Assembly: GCA_022710665.1 (NCBI GenBank)
Contig: JAKLGN010000006.1
Location: forward strand, 1 to 21,407
DNA from: Methanoregula sp.
GTDB taxonomy: Archaea > Halobacteriota > Methanomicrobia > Methanomicrobiales > Methanospirillaceae
Direction of reading: 5' to 3'
Length of the DNA stretch: 21,407 nt
The position numbers and the translations under genes are program-made. Under the pieces are notes generated by a model that saw nothing but the letters and a program-made list of their open reading frames with translations, was not told the origin of the DNA and searched no databases. Below are positions 1-7,602 of this stretch, piece after piece. The stretch's first letter is position 1, and each line of letters begins with the position of its first letter.

Positions 1-1182
1 GAAGAATCGCTGACTCTGCATGAAAATAATAAGGGAAAACTCGGGATCAGGTCAAAAGTTCCCCTGAAAACCAGGCATGACCTCTCCCTTGCGTACACCC
101 CCGGTGTTGCCGAAGTCTGCCGGAAAATTGCCAAAGACAAAAACCTTGCCTACCGGTACACCATGAAAGCCAACACAATCGCAATTGTGACCGATGGATC
201 GGCGGTGCTTGGACTGGGCAATATCGGCGGGTATGCAGCGATTCCGGTGATGGAGGGAAAAGCCATCCTGTTCAAGGAGTTTGCCGGCGTTGATGCATTT
301 CCCATCTGCTTTGAAAATTATCAGACCGATTTCACCGATCAGATCCGGAATATTGCACCGGTATTCGGCGGGATTAATCTTGAGGACATAGCCGCACCCA
401 AGTGTTTTGAAGTGGAAGATGCCCTCCAGGATATCGGAATTCCTGTCATGCATGACGACCAGCACGGGACAGCGATTGTCGTTCTTGCTGCACTCATCAA
501 TGCCTGCAGAGTCACCGCAAAAAAATTTGAAGAATTAAACATCGTTATCTGTGGGGCCGGCGCGGCCGGCTATGCAATAACCCGCCTGCTGAAGTGTATC
601 GGGTACAACCCGGATGTCTGCACAACCGTTCACGAGATCATTGTCTGCGACACGAAGGGCACCATTTTCCGCGGACGTGAAGGCCTCTACCAGAACAAAT
701 ACAAATTCATCATTGCCGAGGAGACCAACCGCCCGGAACTTGCCGGAACCCTTGCCGATGCAATGGTAGGTGCAGATGTGTTTATTGGTGTTTCTGCCCC
801 GGGAGTGGTGAACGAGGAGATGATCCGGTCGATGAACACGGACCCCATTGTCTTCGCACTGGCAAACCCGGTACCGGAGATCTGGCCGGATGCAGCAAAG
901 AGGGCCGGGGCCGTCATTGTCGGGACCGGCCGGAGCGATTTTCCCAATCAGATCAATAACGTCCTCGCGTTTCCGGGGTTATTCCGGGGGGCGCTCGATG
1001 CCCGTGCGACAAGAATAACAGACGAAATGAAAATTGCTGCTGCCCATGCAATAGCCGGTTCCTTACCACGGCCTCAGCGCGATCATATCCTCCCGAACAT
1101 CCTTGATAAGGAGGTTACAAGAGCCGTGGCAAAATCCGTTGCAGCAGCAGCAGAGAAGTGCGGGTGCAGCCGACACGTTTGA
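1..1182 (+). CDS. Malic enzyme (oxaloacetate-decarboxylating malate dehydrogenase), 5' end cut off
   Basis: Cytoplasmic enzyme that oxidatively decarboxylates malate to pyruvate and CO2 while reducing NAD(P)+. The frame is open from base 1, so the start lies left of the window and only a short N-terminal stretch is probably missing: 393 residues are visible and short-form malic enzymes have roughly 400-440. Visible hallmarks, numbered from base 1, are SLAYTPGVAEVC with the catalytic Tyr32, MEGKAILFK with the expected catalytic lysine (Lys87 or Lys92), the metal-binding stretches FGGINLEDI and MHDDQHGTA, a Rossmann GAGAAG nucleotide site, and the family signatures ALANPVPEIWP and GRSDFPNQINN. 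Cofactor preference (NAD or NADP) cannot be read safely. An ATG at 163 lies inside the conserved domain and is not the start. The gene converges on the thioredoxin-like gene, with a T-run at 1224-1229 between them. Confidence 0.95.
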   Translation, partial: EESLTLHENNKGKLGIRSKVPLKTRHDLSLAYTPGVAEVCRKIAKDKNLAYRYTMKANTIAIVTDGSAVLGLGNIGGYAAIPVMEGKAILFKEFAGVDAFPICFENYQTDFTDQIRNIAPVFGGINLEDIAAPKCFEVEDALQDIGIPVMHDDQHGTAIVVLAALINACRVTAKKFEELNIVICGAGAAGYAITRLLKCIGYNPDVCTTVHEIIVCDTKGTIFRGREGLYQNKYKFIIAEETNRPELAGTLADAMVGADVFIGVSAPGVVNEEMIRSMNTDPIVFALANPVPEIWPDAAKRAGAVIVGTGRSDFPNQINNVLAFPGLFRGALDARATRITDEMKIAAAHAIAGSLPRPQRDHILPNILDKEVTRAVAKSVAAAAEKCGCSRHV

Positions 1183-1223
1183 CGGAAAAGATACGGGTAC
1201 CTGCACGCGAAATCATCATGGTA

Positions 1224-1229
1224 TTTTTT
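1224..1229 (+). terminator. T-run terminator after the malic enzyme gene
   Basis: Six T residues about 40 bases past the malic enzyme stop codon. Archaeal RNA polymerase commonly terminates at such T-runs without a strong hairpin. The gap between the convergent genes is only 83 bases, which fits a terminator here. No termination data are available, so this is inference. Confidence 0.4.
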
Positions 1230-1265
1230 ACCTGGTCTATAACGCTGCCCGGCAATCGCACCGGC

Positions 1266-1733
1266 TTACCCGTACCCGGTGATATCGTAATCGATTGTCG
1301 TTGAGTTTTTTGCACATTCCCTGCCATGGACAAGGACTTCGTCAACCATCTTTTTTAAGAGTGCCGGGTAAACCGCTCCTACCATTTCCTGAATCGGTTT
1401 ACCCTCACAGAAAAACTTGAACGTTGGTGTGCTCCGGATACCATATCGTCCGGCTGTCCACGGGCTGGTCATGATATTGAGCTGTGCAAACCGGATGGAC
1501 CCTTCATACTCGCGTGCATACTTCCGGAAATGCGGCTCCATCTGGTGACAGAATGCACAGCTGGGTGAATAGAACATAACCGCAACCGGCCTCCCGCTTT
1601 TTTCAACACTTCGCTCCCAGTTCAGGTCCGTTAATTCGATGAGGATTACCGGCATGTCAGGTGGTGCCGGGACTGATGGTTCGTGTCCTTTTGATACAGG
1701 CCGTTGTGCCGGATCCATCTCATCGTCTGCCAT
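1266..1733 (-). CDS. Thioredoxin-fold protein with CAFC active site
   Basis: A 155-residue cytoplasmic protein with a thioredoxin fold. It has a charged and proline-rich N-terminal extension (about residues 1-28), then a thioredoxin domain with FYSPSCAFC, giving the redox pair Cys59 and Cys62, and the cis-proline loop STPTF (Pro103). The canonical WCGPC is replaced by SCAFC, so it is a thioredoxin-like relative rather than a classical thioredoxin; a disulfide reductase or oxidoreductase role is likely but the partner is unknown. No signal peptide is visible. A tail of about 20 residues with one extra Cys follows the fold. The ATG at 1733 is preceded by a perfect GGAGGTG ribosome-binding site (reverse strand, near 1739-1745) and a TATA-like box, so the start is well supported. 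The gene is monocistronic. Confidence 0.88.
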   Translation of the reverse strand: MADDEMDPAQRPVSKGHEPSVPAPPDMPVILIELTDLNWERSVEKSGRPVAVMFYSPSCAFCHQMEPHFRKYAREYEGSIRFAQLNIMTSPWTAGRYGIRSTPTFKFFCEGKPIQEMVGAVYPALLKKMVDEVLVHGRECAKNSTTIDYDITGYG

Positions 1734-1769
1734 TGCGCACCTCCCTGAGCAGTGATGAGGGATTGCGGG

Positions 1770-1783
1770 TGATATAGTTTATT
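1770..1783 (-). promoter_or_regulatory. TATA-like box of the thioredoxin-like gene
   Basis: On the minus strand the sequence reads AAACTATATCACC, centred about 43 bases upstream of the ATG at 1733. With the usual archaeal spacing of about 25 bases, transcription would start near 1750. That leaves a short leader carrying the GGAGGTG site. Confidence 0.45.
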
Positions 1784-1976
1784 GCAATGGGAACGGTAGT
1801 GGCAATATCACCGTCCCCCTTTTTCAAAGAGGTAATCCGGATACTGCGAATAGTTTTTGTTGCACATAAACACTATCAGGCCCCCCTCGTATTGATTGTC
1901 CGGCTGTCATGCAGCTCACTTTCACCCCATGCAATCCGGGCCTTTTTCCCTCACGGCACAGCAGGGATGTGGTACT

Positions 1977-2504
1977 ATGCGGATCATGCTACGCAAAGGC
2001 ATCACCCTCCAGCAGGGCACATTCACTGCAGTTATTGCCCCGGAGCCGGTCATCCTTTCCGCATTCAATGAGAACCCCGATCTCGGGCGGTTCCTGTTCC
2101 TCTTCCTCTGCGGCAACTACTCCCGTATCCTCTCCCGGATAAACCGGACATCATCAAACTTTGAGATCCGGAGGCCATTCACTGCTGACCAGCTGCTTAC
2201 TGCCTTAAAAGAGGCCAGCCATACCGTCATCTTCATCGAACACGACCCCACACTTTTTGACGGTGCAGACCGCCTTCTGGTCCCGGTTGCTGCCGCACTC
2301 CGGGATGCCGGGCACGAAGCTCTGGTGATCCTGTACTCTGAGGTCATGGACCGTTCCTTTGCTGCACTCGCACGCCATGCCGATAGGGTAATCGAGATCG
2401 TACATGCCGATGAACCGGCATACAGAGGGCAGTACCAGAGCAGCAGACCACACCGGCAGGACAATGTACCGAACCCGTCGCAGAAAACCCTGGAGGTGTT
2501 CTGA
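1977..2504 (+). CDS. Unknown protein, degenerate RecA-like look, cotranscribed with polB; probably frameshifted
   Basis: The open frame from the ATG at 1977 gives 175 residues; in-frame ATG 1986 is an alternative start. I do not recognise the family firmly. The pattern resembles a RecA-fold paralog: an N-terminal segment GITLQQGTFTAVIAP that sits where a RecA-like core begins but lacks a Walker A GKT/S, then a hydrophobic strand ending in acidic residues (TVIFIEHD, a Walker B-like position), then VILYSEVMD and ADRVIEI, the latter common near the end of RadA/KaiC-like domains. It is probably not an ATPase if this reading is right. The frame ends in a low-complexity tail, while a better coding frame continues from about 2429 to 2743 and overlaps the polymerase start. 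That suggests one gene of about 255 residues with a one-base frameshift near the GGG at 2427-2429. Confidence 0.6.
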   Translation: MRIMLRKGITLQQGTFTAVIAPEPVILSAFNENPDLGRFLFLFLCGNYSRILSRINRTSSNFEIRRPFTADQLLTALKEASHTVIFIEHDPTLFDGADRLLVPVAAALRDAGHEALVILYSEVMDRSFAALARHADRVIEIVHADEPAYRGQYQSSRPHRQDNVPNPSQKTLEVF

Positions 2505-2743
2505 CGGGAAGGTGTTTTGCCAGCGTCCGCCAGCACGCAGAAGAGATTACCGACCGGTGGGCCCGCTTGCCACGTTCACTCCTGCAGATACGGAGGACCG
2601 GCAGGCAGCTCGCTGACTTTGGGAAGGGCCATTCAAGCGAGGCGTTTTTCGGGTGTGACAACCCGCTGGAATCGGTAATCTTCTCGACACTTCCGGAGAT
2701 ACGAAACGTGCAGGACGGGATGGTAAACGATGTGGATCCTTGA
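2414..2743 (+). pseudogene. Out-of-frame C-terminal part of the gene upstream of polB
   Basis: This frame opens after a TGA at 2411-2413 and runs to a TGA at 2741-2743, overlapping the first 14 bases of the polymerase gene. It has no ATG or GTG, and its first TTG lies well inside, so it lacks a usable start of its own. The translation looks like real protein (for example RQHAEEITDRWARLPRS and ESVIFSTLPEIRNVQDG). The tight overlap with the polymerase ATG at 2730 is what is expected of a translationally coupled upstream gene. I therefore read it as the C-terminus, about 104 residues, of the protein starting at 1977, separated by a missing base near 2427-2429. An assembly or sequencing error in the G-run and a true frameshift mutation are both possible. 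A product using a non-standard start codon is less likely. Confidence 0.55.
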
Positions 2744-4796
2744 CTCTTCCGGGCGGAACGGCGTAGACCTCTGGTACCGGGACGGCAGCGTGAAATGCCG
2801 GCACCATGACTATGATCCTCCGTTTTACCTGTATCTGCCCGATCCCCCTGCGTTTCACGAGATGATCGATGCGCTTGGGGACCAGTACCGTGCTGAAGCC
2901 TGTACATTCAGGACCCTGTTTGGGGATCTCGACGGGTTCAGCGTATATGCCGGACGGGCCGTTGCGGAAGCTATAGGACAGCAGACCCGTGGAGATGCGC
3001 AGCTCTTCAACGTGGACATACGGCGGGACCAGCGGTTCATGGCCGAACAGGGACTTTATCCCTGTGGAAGTGAGGGGGAGTCCCGCTACAGCCCGGACTT
3101 TCGGTATGATCTCCGCCAGGTGGAGATCCGGATCCATGATCCCCCGTCACGCTCAACCATGTGTACGGAAGTCGAACTTGTCCATGATCGCACCGAACTG
3201 CTGCGGGGAAGGGAACATACGGTGGCAGCAGATCTCTTCTCGTTCCTGGAAGCCATCGATCCTGATGTGATCCTGATGTCGCAGGCCGACCTGTGGATGC
3301 CAAAGTTCCGGGCATATGCCCTTGACCGGGGAATCGATATACCGTTATCCCGAACCGGAAACTACCGGGAGATGGACTCCCGCTCATACTGGAGTTACGG
3401 ACGGGTGGAACACAAAAGTGCGGCACTTATCCCGGACGGGCGGGTGCTTATTGACACTGACCAGTCATTTGTGTACCATGAAGGAGGACTTGACGGGGTG
3501 TTCATGGCAGCCCGGCTTTCCGGGCTTTCGCCCAACCTTGCGTCCCGGCTCACACCGGGAACGCTCATCAGCAGTTACGAGGTGTATGAAGCAGTAAAAC
3601 GTGGTATTGTGGTACCGTTCCGGAAATCTGATGTGGAGGTAGCCCGGAAATTCACCGATCTCCAGGACGCAGACCGTGGCGGCATGATGTTCCAGCCGGT
3701 GGCCGGCATATATGGAAATGTTGATGAGATAGATTTTACTTCGATGTACCCATCCATTATCGTGAATTTCAATCTTTCTCCTGAGACCCTCCGCCACACA
3801 GGCCAGCCAGGATTTCTGGCATCGGCGCTTGAACCGCTGGCAGCCCTGCGCATGGAGACAAAACGGAAAAAAACAACCAACCCCCGGTATGCCGGTATCG
3901 ATTCTCTGCTGAAGTGGATGCTTGTCACCTGTTTTGGGTATACGGGGTACAGGAACGCAAAGTTCGGGAGGATTGAGGTCCACGAGGCAATTACCCTTCT
4001 GTCACGCGAAATCCTGATGCAGACAAAAAATATTGCCGAATCAATGGGCTTTTATGTGCTGCACGGGATTGTCGACTGCCTGTGGGTACGGGGAACCGCT
4101 GTGGAAAGGCTCTGCACTGAGGTGAAACGGAAGACCGGACTGTCTGTCGAGAACGAGCATTTTGACTGGATCGTTTTTTTGCCACTCAATAACGGATTCG
4201 GGGCCTATAACCGGTATTACGGGCGTCTGTCCGATGGCAGCATGAAAGTACGCGGGATTGCTGCACGCCGTCACGATACACCGGCGTATATCCGGACCAT
4301 GCAGCAGGAGATGCTTGCGATCATGGCAACCGCCAGTAATCCTGCCGTGCTTGGGATGGTCCGTGATCCGGTGTACCGGATCTATTGCAATGCCGTCCAA
4401 AACCTCCCGTGTGCCCCACCAACGGAGCTGGCGATCAGCCGCAGGATCAGCCGCACAACGTATGCCCGCCGCTGCATTGAGGGAGCGGCGGTTCAGGTGC
4501 ACCGGGATGCAGGATTGGAGATTGTACCAGGCATGAAGATCAGCTATGTGGTGCGAGACGCACGCACGTACCGGGTTGATCCTGAATGGACGGCAGAACG
4601 GTTCGATCTTTCCTATTACCGCGGGCTCCTTGACAAGGCATGGAAAGAGATCTCGTATGCGTTCCGGTGGGGAGGGCGGGATACCTGCGGGGAGTGGAAA
4701 GCACAAAAGGATCTTTGGTCATCAGAACATTCTGTGCAACAGCCAGAGCGCGTGGCTGACGTATGCCTGAATGAACCGGATGAGCATTTTCCATAG
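2730..4796 (+). CDS. Family B DNA polymerase, PolB2/Dpo2-like, with altered catalytic motifs
   Basis: A 688-residue family B polymerase, shorter than the replicative archaeal PolB (about 780). It is complete, with a typical PolB N-terminal domain (NVDIRRDQRFMAEQGLYP near residues 93-111). The exonuclease motifs are eroded: where an intact enzyme has a DIET-like Exo I there is RQVEIRIHD, and the Exo II asparagine/aspartate pattern is replaced by SQADLWMPKF, so proofreading is unlikely. Palm motif A is intact (DFTSMYPSII, Asp335). Motif B reads KWMLVTCFG (Lys395 kept; the usual N-S-x-Y is changed). Motif C reads HGIVDCLWV instead of YGDTDSLFV, so the first Asp is Ile447 while the second, Asp449, remains. 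In family B enzymes the motif A Asp and the second motif C Asp are the main metal ligands, so some nucleotidyl transfer remains possible. It overlaps the upstream RecA-like gene by 14 bases, implying coupled expression. A role in lesion tolerance or repair rather than replication is inferred. Confidence 0.9.
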   Translation: MWILDSSGRNGVDLWYRDGSVKCRHHDYDPPFYLYLPDPPAFHEMIDALGDQYRAEACTFRTLFGDLDGFSVYAGRAVAEAIGQQTRGDAQLFNVDIRRDQRFMAEQGLYPCGSEGESRYSPDFRYDLRQVEIRIHDPPSRSTMCTEVELVHDRTELLRGREHTVAADLFSFLEAIDPDVILMSQADLWMPKFRAYALDRGIDIPLSRTGNYREMDSRSYWSYGRVEHKSAALIPDGRVLIDTDQSFVYHEGGLDGVFMAARLSGLSPNLASRLTPGTLISSYEVYEAVKRGIVVPFRKSDVEVARKFTDLQDADRGGMMFQPVAGIYGNVDEIDFTSMYPSIIVNFNLSPETLRHTGQPGFLASALEPLAALRMETKRKKTTNPRYAGIDSLLKWMLVTCFGYTGYRNAKFGRIEVHEAITLLSREILMQTKNIAESMGFYVLHGIVDCLWVRGTAVERLCTEVKRKTGLSVENEHFDWIVFLPLNNGFGAYNRYYGRLSDGSMKVRGIAARRHDTPAYIRTMQQEMLAIMATASNPAVLGMVRDPVYRIYCNAVQNLPCAPPTELAISRRISRTTYARRCIEGAAVQVHRDAGLEIVPGMKISYVVRDARTYRVDPEWTAERFDLSYYRGLLDKAWKEISYAFRWGGRDTCGEWKAQKDLWSSEHSVQQPERVADVCLNEPDEHFP

Positions 4797-4840
4797 ACTT
4801 GCATTGGTTCTGCCGCCAGTCTTCTGTTGTTATGACAATC

Positions 4841-4852
4841 TGGTATTTATCA
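4841..4852 (+). promoter_or_regulatory. Possible TATA-like box of the aldehyde dehydrogenase gene
   Basis: The stretch GGTATTTATCAG lies about 58 bases upstream of the chosen ATG at 4905. It would place a transcription start near 4873 and leave a leader of about 30 bases holding the GGAG site. The polymerase gene ends 108 bases before this start, so a separate promoter is plausible. The match to consensus is moderate. Confidence 0.3.
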
Positions 4853-4904
4853 GAATACCTTGTACCTGACTGTGAGGAATCTTAAAAAAACATGGAGCCG
4901 GACA

Positions 4905-6335
4905 ATGGAGATGAGAATTGGCGGAAAAGACGTTTCATCCCCCGATGAAGCGTGGATTGAGGTGAAGAACCCGGCAACCGGTGAACTTATTGACCGCGTA
5001 CCTGCGGGATCTGCCGGCGATGTAGCGGAAGCCGTGGATGCAGCTGCCGGAGCGTTCACAGGATGGAGAAAAAGGGGCATGCGCGAACGGGGAATGATCC
5101 TGTTTCATGCTGCTGAAAAAGTGCGGGTAGGGCAGAAGGACCTTGCCCGCCTCCTGACCCTGGAGCAGGGAAAACCTCTCCGGGAAGCGATTGACGAGGT
5201 CAGGGGATATGCGAATATCCTTGAGTATTATGCCGGGCTGTCGGCACAACCGGCTGGTGAAACGGTTCACCTGGGTCCGGCGGGGGATGCTCTTGTTATA
5301 CGGGAACCACTTGGTGTATGCGGTACTATCATCCCATGGAATATGCCCGTTCTCATCATGGGCTGGAAAGTCGGGCCGGCGCTGCTTGCAGGAAATACCC
5401 TGGTAATAAAACCTGCTTCTGCTACCCCCCTGACCAATCTCCATCTTGCGCGGATCCTTGACGAAGCCGGCCTTCCCCCCGGTGTCCTGAACGTGGTCAC
5501 CGGCAGCGGAGGAGTTGTTGGGGAAGCGCTCGTCAAACACCCGGGGGTAAAAAAGATCTCATTCACCGGAAACTGTATCACGGGAAGAAGAATACGGGAA
5601 CTTGCATCGGCACATGTCAAGGATCTTACCCTGGAACTTGGCGGTTCCGACCCGATGATCGTGATGGACGATGCCGATATCAGCAAGGCGGTGGAAGGGG
5701 CATTGCGGGGACGATTCTACAACGCAGGACAGACCTGTACTGCCGTTAAACGCCTCTATCTCCACGAGAAAATAGCCGATGAATTTGTGCAGAAACTCAA
5801 AACCCGCATCAGTGCCATGAACGTAGGAAACGGACTTGGGCCAAAGACTGATATGGGTCCCCTCAACAGCGCTGATCAGAGAGATCGGATCATACAGATG
5901 GTCGATCAGACCCGGGACCACGGGGAAGGCACCATCCTGGTCGGCGGGGGGATCCTGCGGGGAAAGGCATATGAGTCCGGGTACTTCTTCCACCCGACGC
6001 TGGTGACCGACGTCGCTCCTGACAGTTGCCTGGTTTTGGAAGAAGTCTTCGGCCCTGTTCTCCCGGTCATGACCGTTCCGGATCTGGATGCAGCAATCAC
6101 TGCGGCAAACCAATCCCGGTACGGTCTGGGGGCGTCTGTCTGGACAAAGGATCTCCGTACGACAAAACGGGTGTTTAATGAAGTACAGACCGGTATCATC
6201 TGGGTGAACCGGCACCTGACCGTACCTCCCGAAGTGCCGTTTGGCGGGAACCGGGAGAGCGGTATAGGCCGGGAGAACGGGTACCATGCCCTCGATCAGT
6301 ACTCCCGGACCAAAACCCTGTTTCTTGGATGGTAA
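4905..6335 (+). CDS. NAD(P)-dependent aldehyde dehydrogenase
   Basis: A 476-residue member of the aldehyde dehydrogenase superfamily, oxidising an aldehyde to the acid with NAD(P)+ in the cytoplasm. All core motifs are present: IIPWNMPV with the oxyanion Asn146, cofactor-binding VIKPAS with Lys169, SFTGN at the Rossmann turn, LELGG with the general base Glu244, AGQTC with the nucleophile Cys278, EEVFGPV, and the C-terminal PFGGNRESGIGREN. Length is normal. I chose ATG 4905 because a GGAG site lies 7 bases upstream; a TTG at 4860 in the same frame would add a poorly conserved 15-residue leader, and ATG 4911 is an alternative. The substrate cannot be read from sequence. Methanogens carry a related lactaldehyde dehydrogenase (CofA) that makes lactate for coenzyme F420, and this gene is a candidate; succinate-semialdehyde-type activity is another option. 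It converges on the surface protein gene with 12 bases between stops. Confidence 0.92.
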   Translation: MEMRIGGKDVSSPDEAWIEVKNPATGELIDRVPAGSAGDVAEAVDAAAGAFTGWRKRGMRERGMILFHAAEKVRVGQKDLARLLTLEQGKPLREAIDEVRGYANILEYYAGLSAQPAGETVHLGPAGDALVIREPLGVCGTIIPWNMPVLIMGWKVGPALLAGNTLVIKPASATPLTNLHLARILDEAGLPPGVLNVVTGSGGVVGEALVKHPGVKKISFTGNCITGRRIRELASAHVKDLTLELGGSDPMIVMDDADISKAVEGALRGRFYNAGQTCTAVKRLYLHEKIADEFVQKLKTRISAMNVGNGLGPKTDMGPLNSADQRDRIIQMVDQTRDHGEGTILVGGGILRGKAYESGYFFHPTLVTDVAPDSCLVLEEVFGPVLPVMTVPDLDAAITAANQSRYGLGASVWTKDLRTTKRVFNEVQTGIIWVNRHLTVPPEVPFGGNRESGIGRENGYHALDQYSRTKTLFLGW

Positions 6336-6347
6336 AAGTATACCTGC

Positions 6348-7379
6348 CTATTCTCTCTTTCTGATACCGGTGATAACGGCAAGTGCACCAATGGCTATCC
6401 AGAAGGGGAACGGCGATTTTTGGGTGTCCGCAGCGGTCGGGGGAGGGGGATTTGTTGACGGCATGGCATTGGTAGTCATAACCGTGATAGTGGTGGTTGC
6501 TGAAGTCTTGGGGATCCCATTGACAATATTGAAGTAGGCTGATGTGGTCACATCCTGCGTGATACCGGAGACTTTCACGATATACTCGTCCGGTTTGAAA
6601 GTTGTTGTATCAACATTGAATGACCAGCGGTTGTAGCCCCCATTTCCCGGGACCACTTTTATAACGCCGGATATGCCGGAAAACTCCCCGTTCTGTGCTT
6701 TCTCTGTTGGCTTGAACGATGATGAGGAAACCTCGATCATGAGATCGTCTCCGGCTGCGAGATTTGTGGAACCTGAGAGGGTGATTTCGTCCCCGACTCG
6801 ATGATCTCCGATGGGATTAATGAATGCTGTTGGCGGAGAAATGTAAAACGAATACGTGGCAAAGGTGTCATCAATGTTCTGACTGCTGATGGCGTTGACC
6901 AGTGCCTGTGCACTGTCCGGCCCCTGAAGACTTCCCGACCCGGAGATGGTGAAAATGTCCATGCCATTCCCGTTTCCGAGCTGACGGTTGATGATCTTCC
7001 CGGAAGCACGATCATAGATAATATCGAACTGGCCGTTCATCATCGGGTGCTGGACGAGAAAGAAATACTGGCCGGATGCGAGGTTCTGCGTGTCGGCAGG
7101 TTTGAGTTCGTAGAGATACGTGTCGTCATCATTGACCGCAATCGTGGTGACTTTGAGATAGTTTTTACTGATGATCCAGAGCTGGAGCCCGTTTCGCGGC
7201 TGACCTGTTGCAATACCGTGGATCAGGACAGAATCACCGTTAGCAATTGTAACCGTATTTGATGAGGTTGATCCAACCGGGTCCAGTTCAACGGCGCAGG
7301 CAGGTGCTGCTGTTATTGCAAGGGCAACAAGGAACAACCAGGCATATCCAATAGTCCGATGTAATTGTTTTTTGATCAT
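6348..7379 (-). CDS. Secreted surface protein with C-terminal membrane anchor (DUF3821/S-layer-like)
   Basis: A 343-residue exported protein. From the ATG at 7379 it shows a signal peptide (MIKKQ, then the hydrophobic run AWLFLVALAITAAPACA), two beta-rich immunoglobulin-like stretches, a Thr/Pro-rich stalk (TTTITVMTTNAMPSTNPPPP) and a C-terminal hydrophobic segment WIAIGALAVITGI followed by RKRE. That end resembles the anchoring tails of archaeal S-layer-associated proteins, though the PGF signature itself is replaced by SPFPF. The overall style matches repeated Methanomicrobiales surface proteins (DUF3821 family), which is recognition by pattern and not a search result. The start is set by GGAAGTG just upstream; an in-frame start at 7415 would put a charged leader before the signal peptide. 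Divergent from a lipoprotein gene; an envelope or adhesion role is inferred. Confidence 0.82.
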   Translation of the reverse strand: MIKKQLHRTIGYAWLFLVALAITAAPACAVELDPVGSTSSNTVTIANGDSVLIHGIATGQPRNGLQLWIISKNYLKVTTIAVNDDDTYLYELKPADTQNLASGQYFFLVQHPMMNGQFDIIYDRASGKIINRQLGNGNGMDIFTISGSGSLQGPDSAQALVNAISSQNIDDTFATYSFYISPPTAFINPIGDHRVGDEITLSGSTNLAAGDDLMIEVSSSSFKPTEKAQNGEFSGISGVIKVVPGNGGYNRWSFNVDTTTFKPDEYIVKVSGITQDVTTSAYFNIVNGIPKTSATTTITVMTTNAMPSTNPPPPTAADTQKSPFPFWIAIGALAVITGIRKRE

Positions 7380-7602
7380 GGTGCACTTCCTGTACCTATA
7401 TGCCGGGTATCGCAAGAAAAACTTGTTTGTGGCAGCAGGAACCTGGAGATGGCTGGTTTAATCCGAACAGTTAATTATCCCTGTTCCAATGAATTCCGGG
7501 TTATACGCATCAGATCCGGCAAAAACCATTCAAGCGAACGGAGTTGAATTTTCAGCACTCATCTCAATTCCCTATTAATCCAACAAATTCCATGGTTGTT
7601 GT

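Noticed and set aside
1787..2071. A 94-codon plus-strand open frame upstream of the RecA-like gene
   Set aside because: It overlaps the better-supported frame, its composition (many His, Cys, Pro) looks random and it has no ribosome-binding site.
2404..2616. A 70-codon frame starting with ATG inside the RecA-like gene
   Set aside because: It is very Arg/Thr/Pro-rich and non-protein-like; the neighbouring frame ending at 2743 reads as real protein and runs into the polymerase start.
5559..6287. A 242-codon open frame on the minus strand opposite the aldehyde dehydrogenase
   Set aside because: Antisense shadow of a gene with all catalytic motifs; no start signal and no family resemblance.
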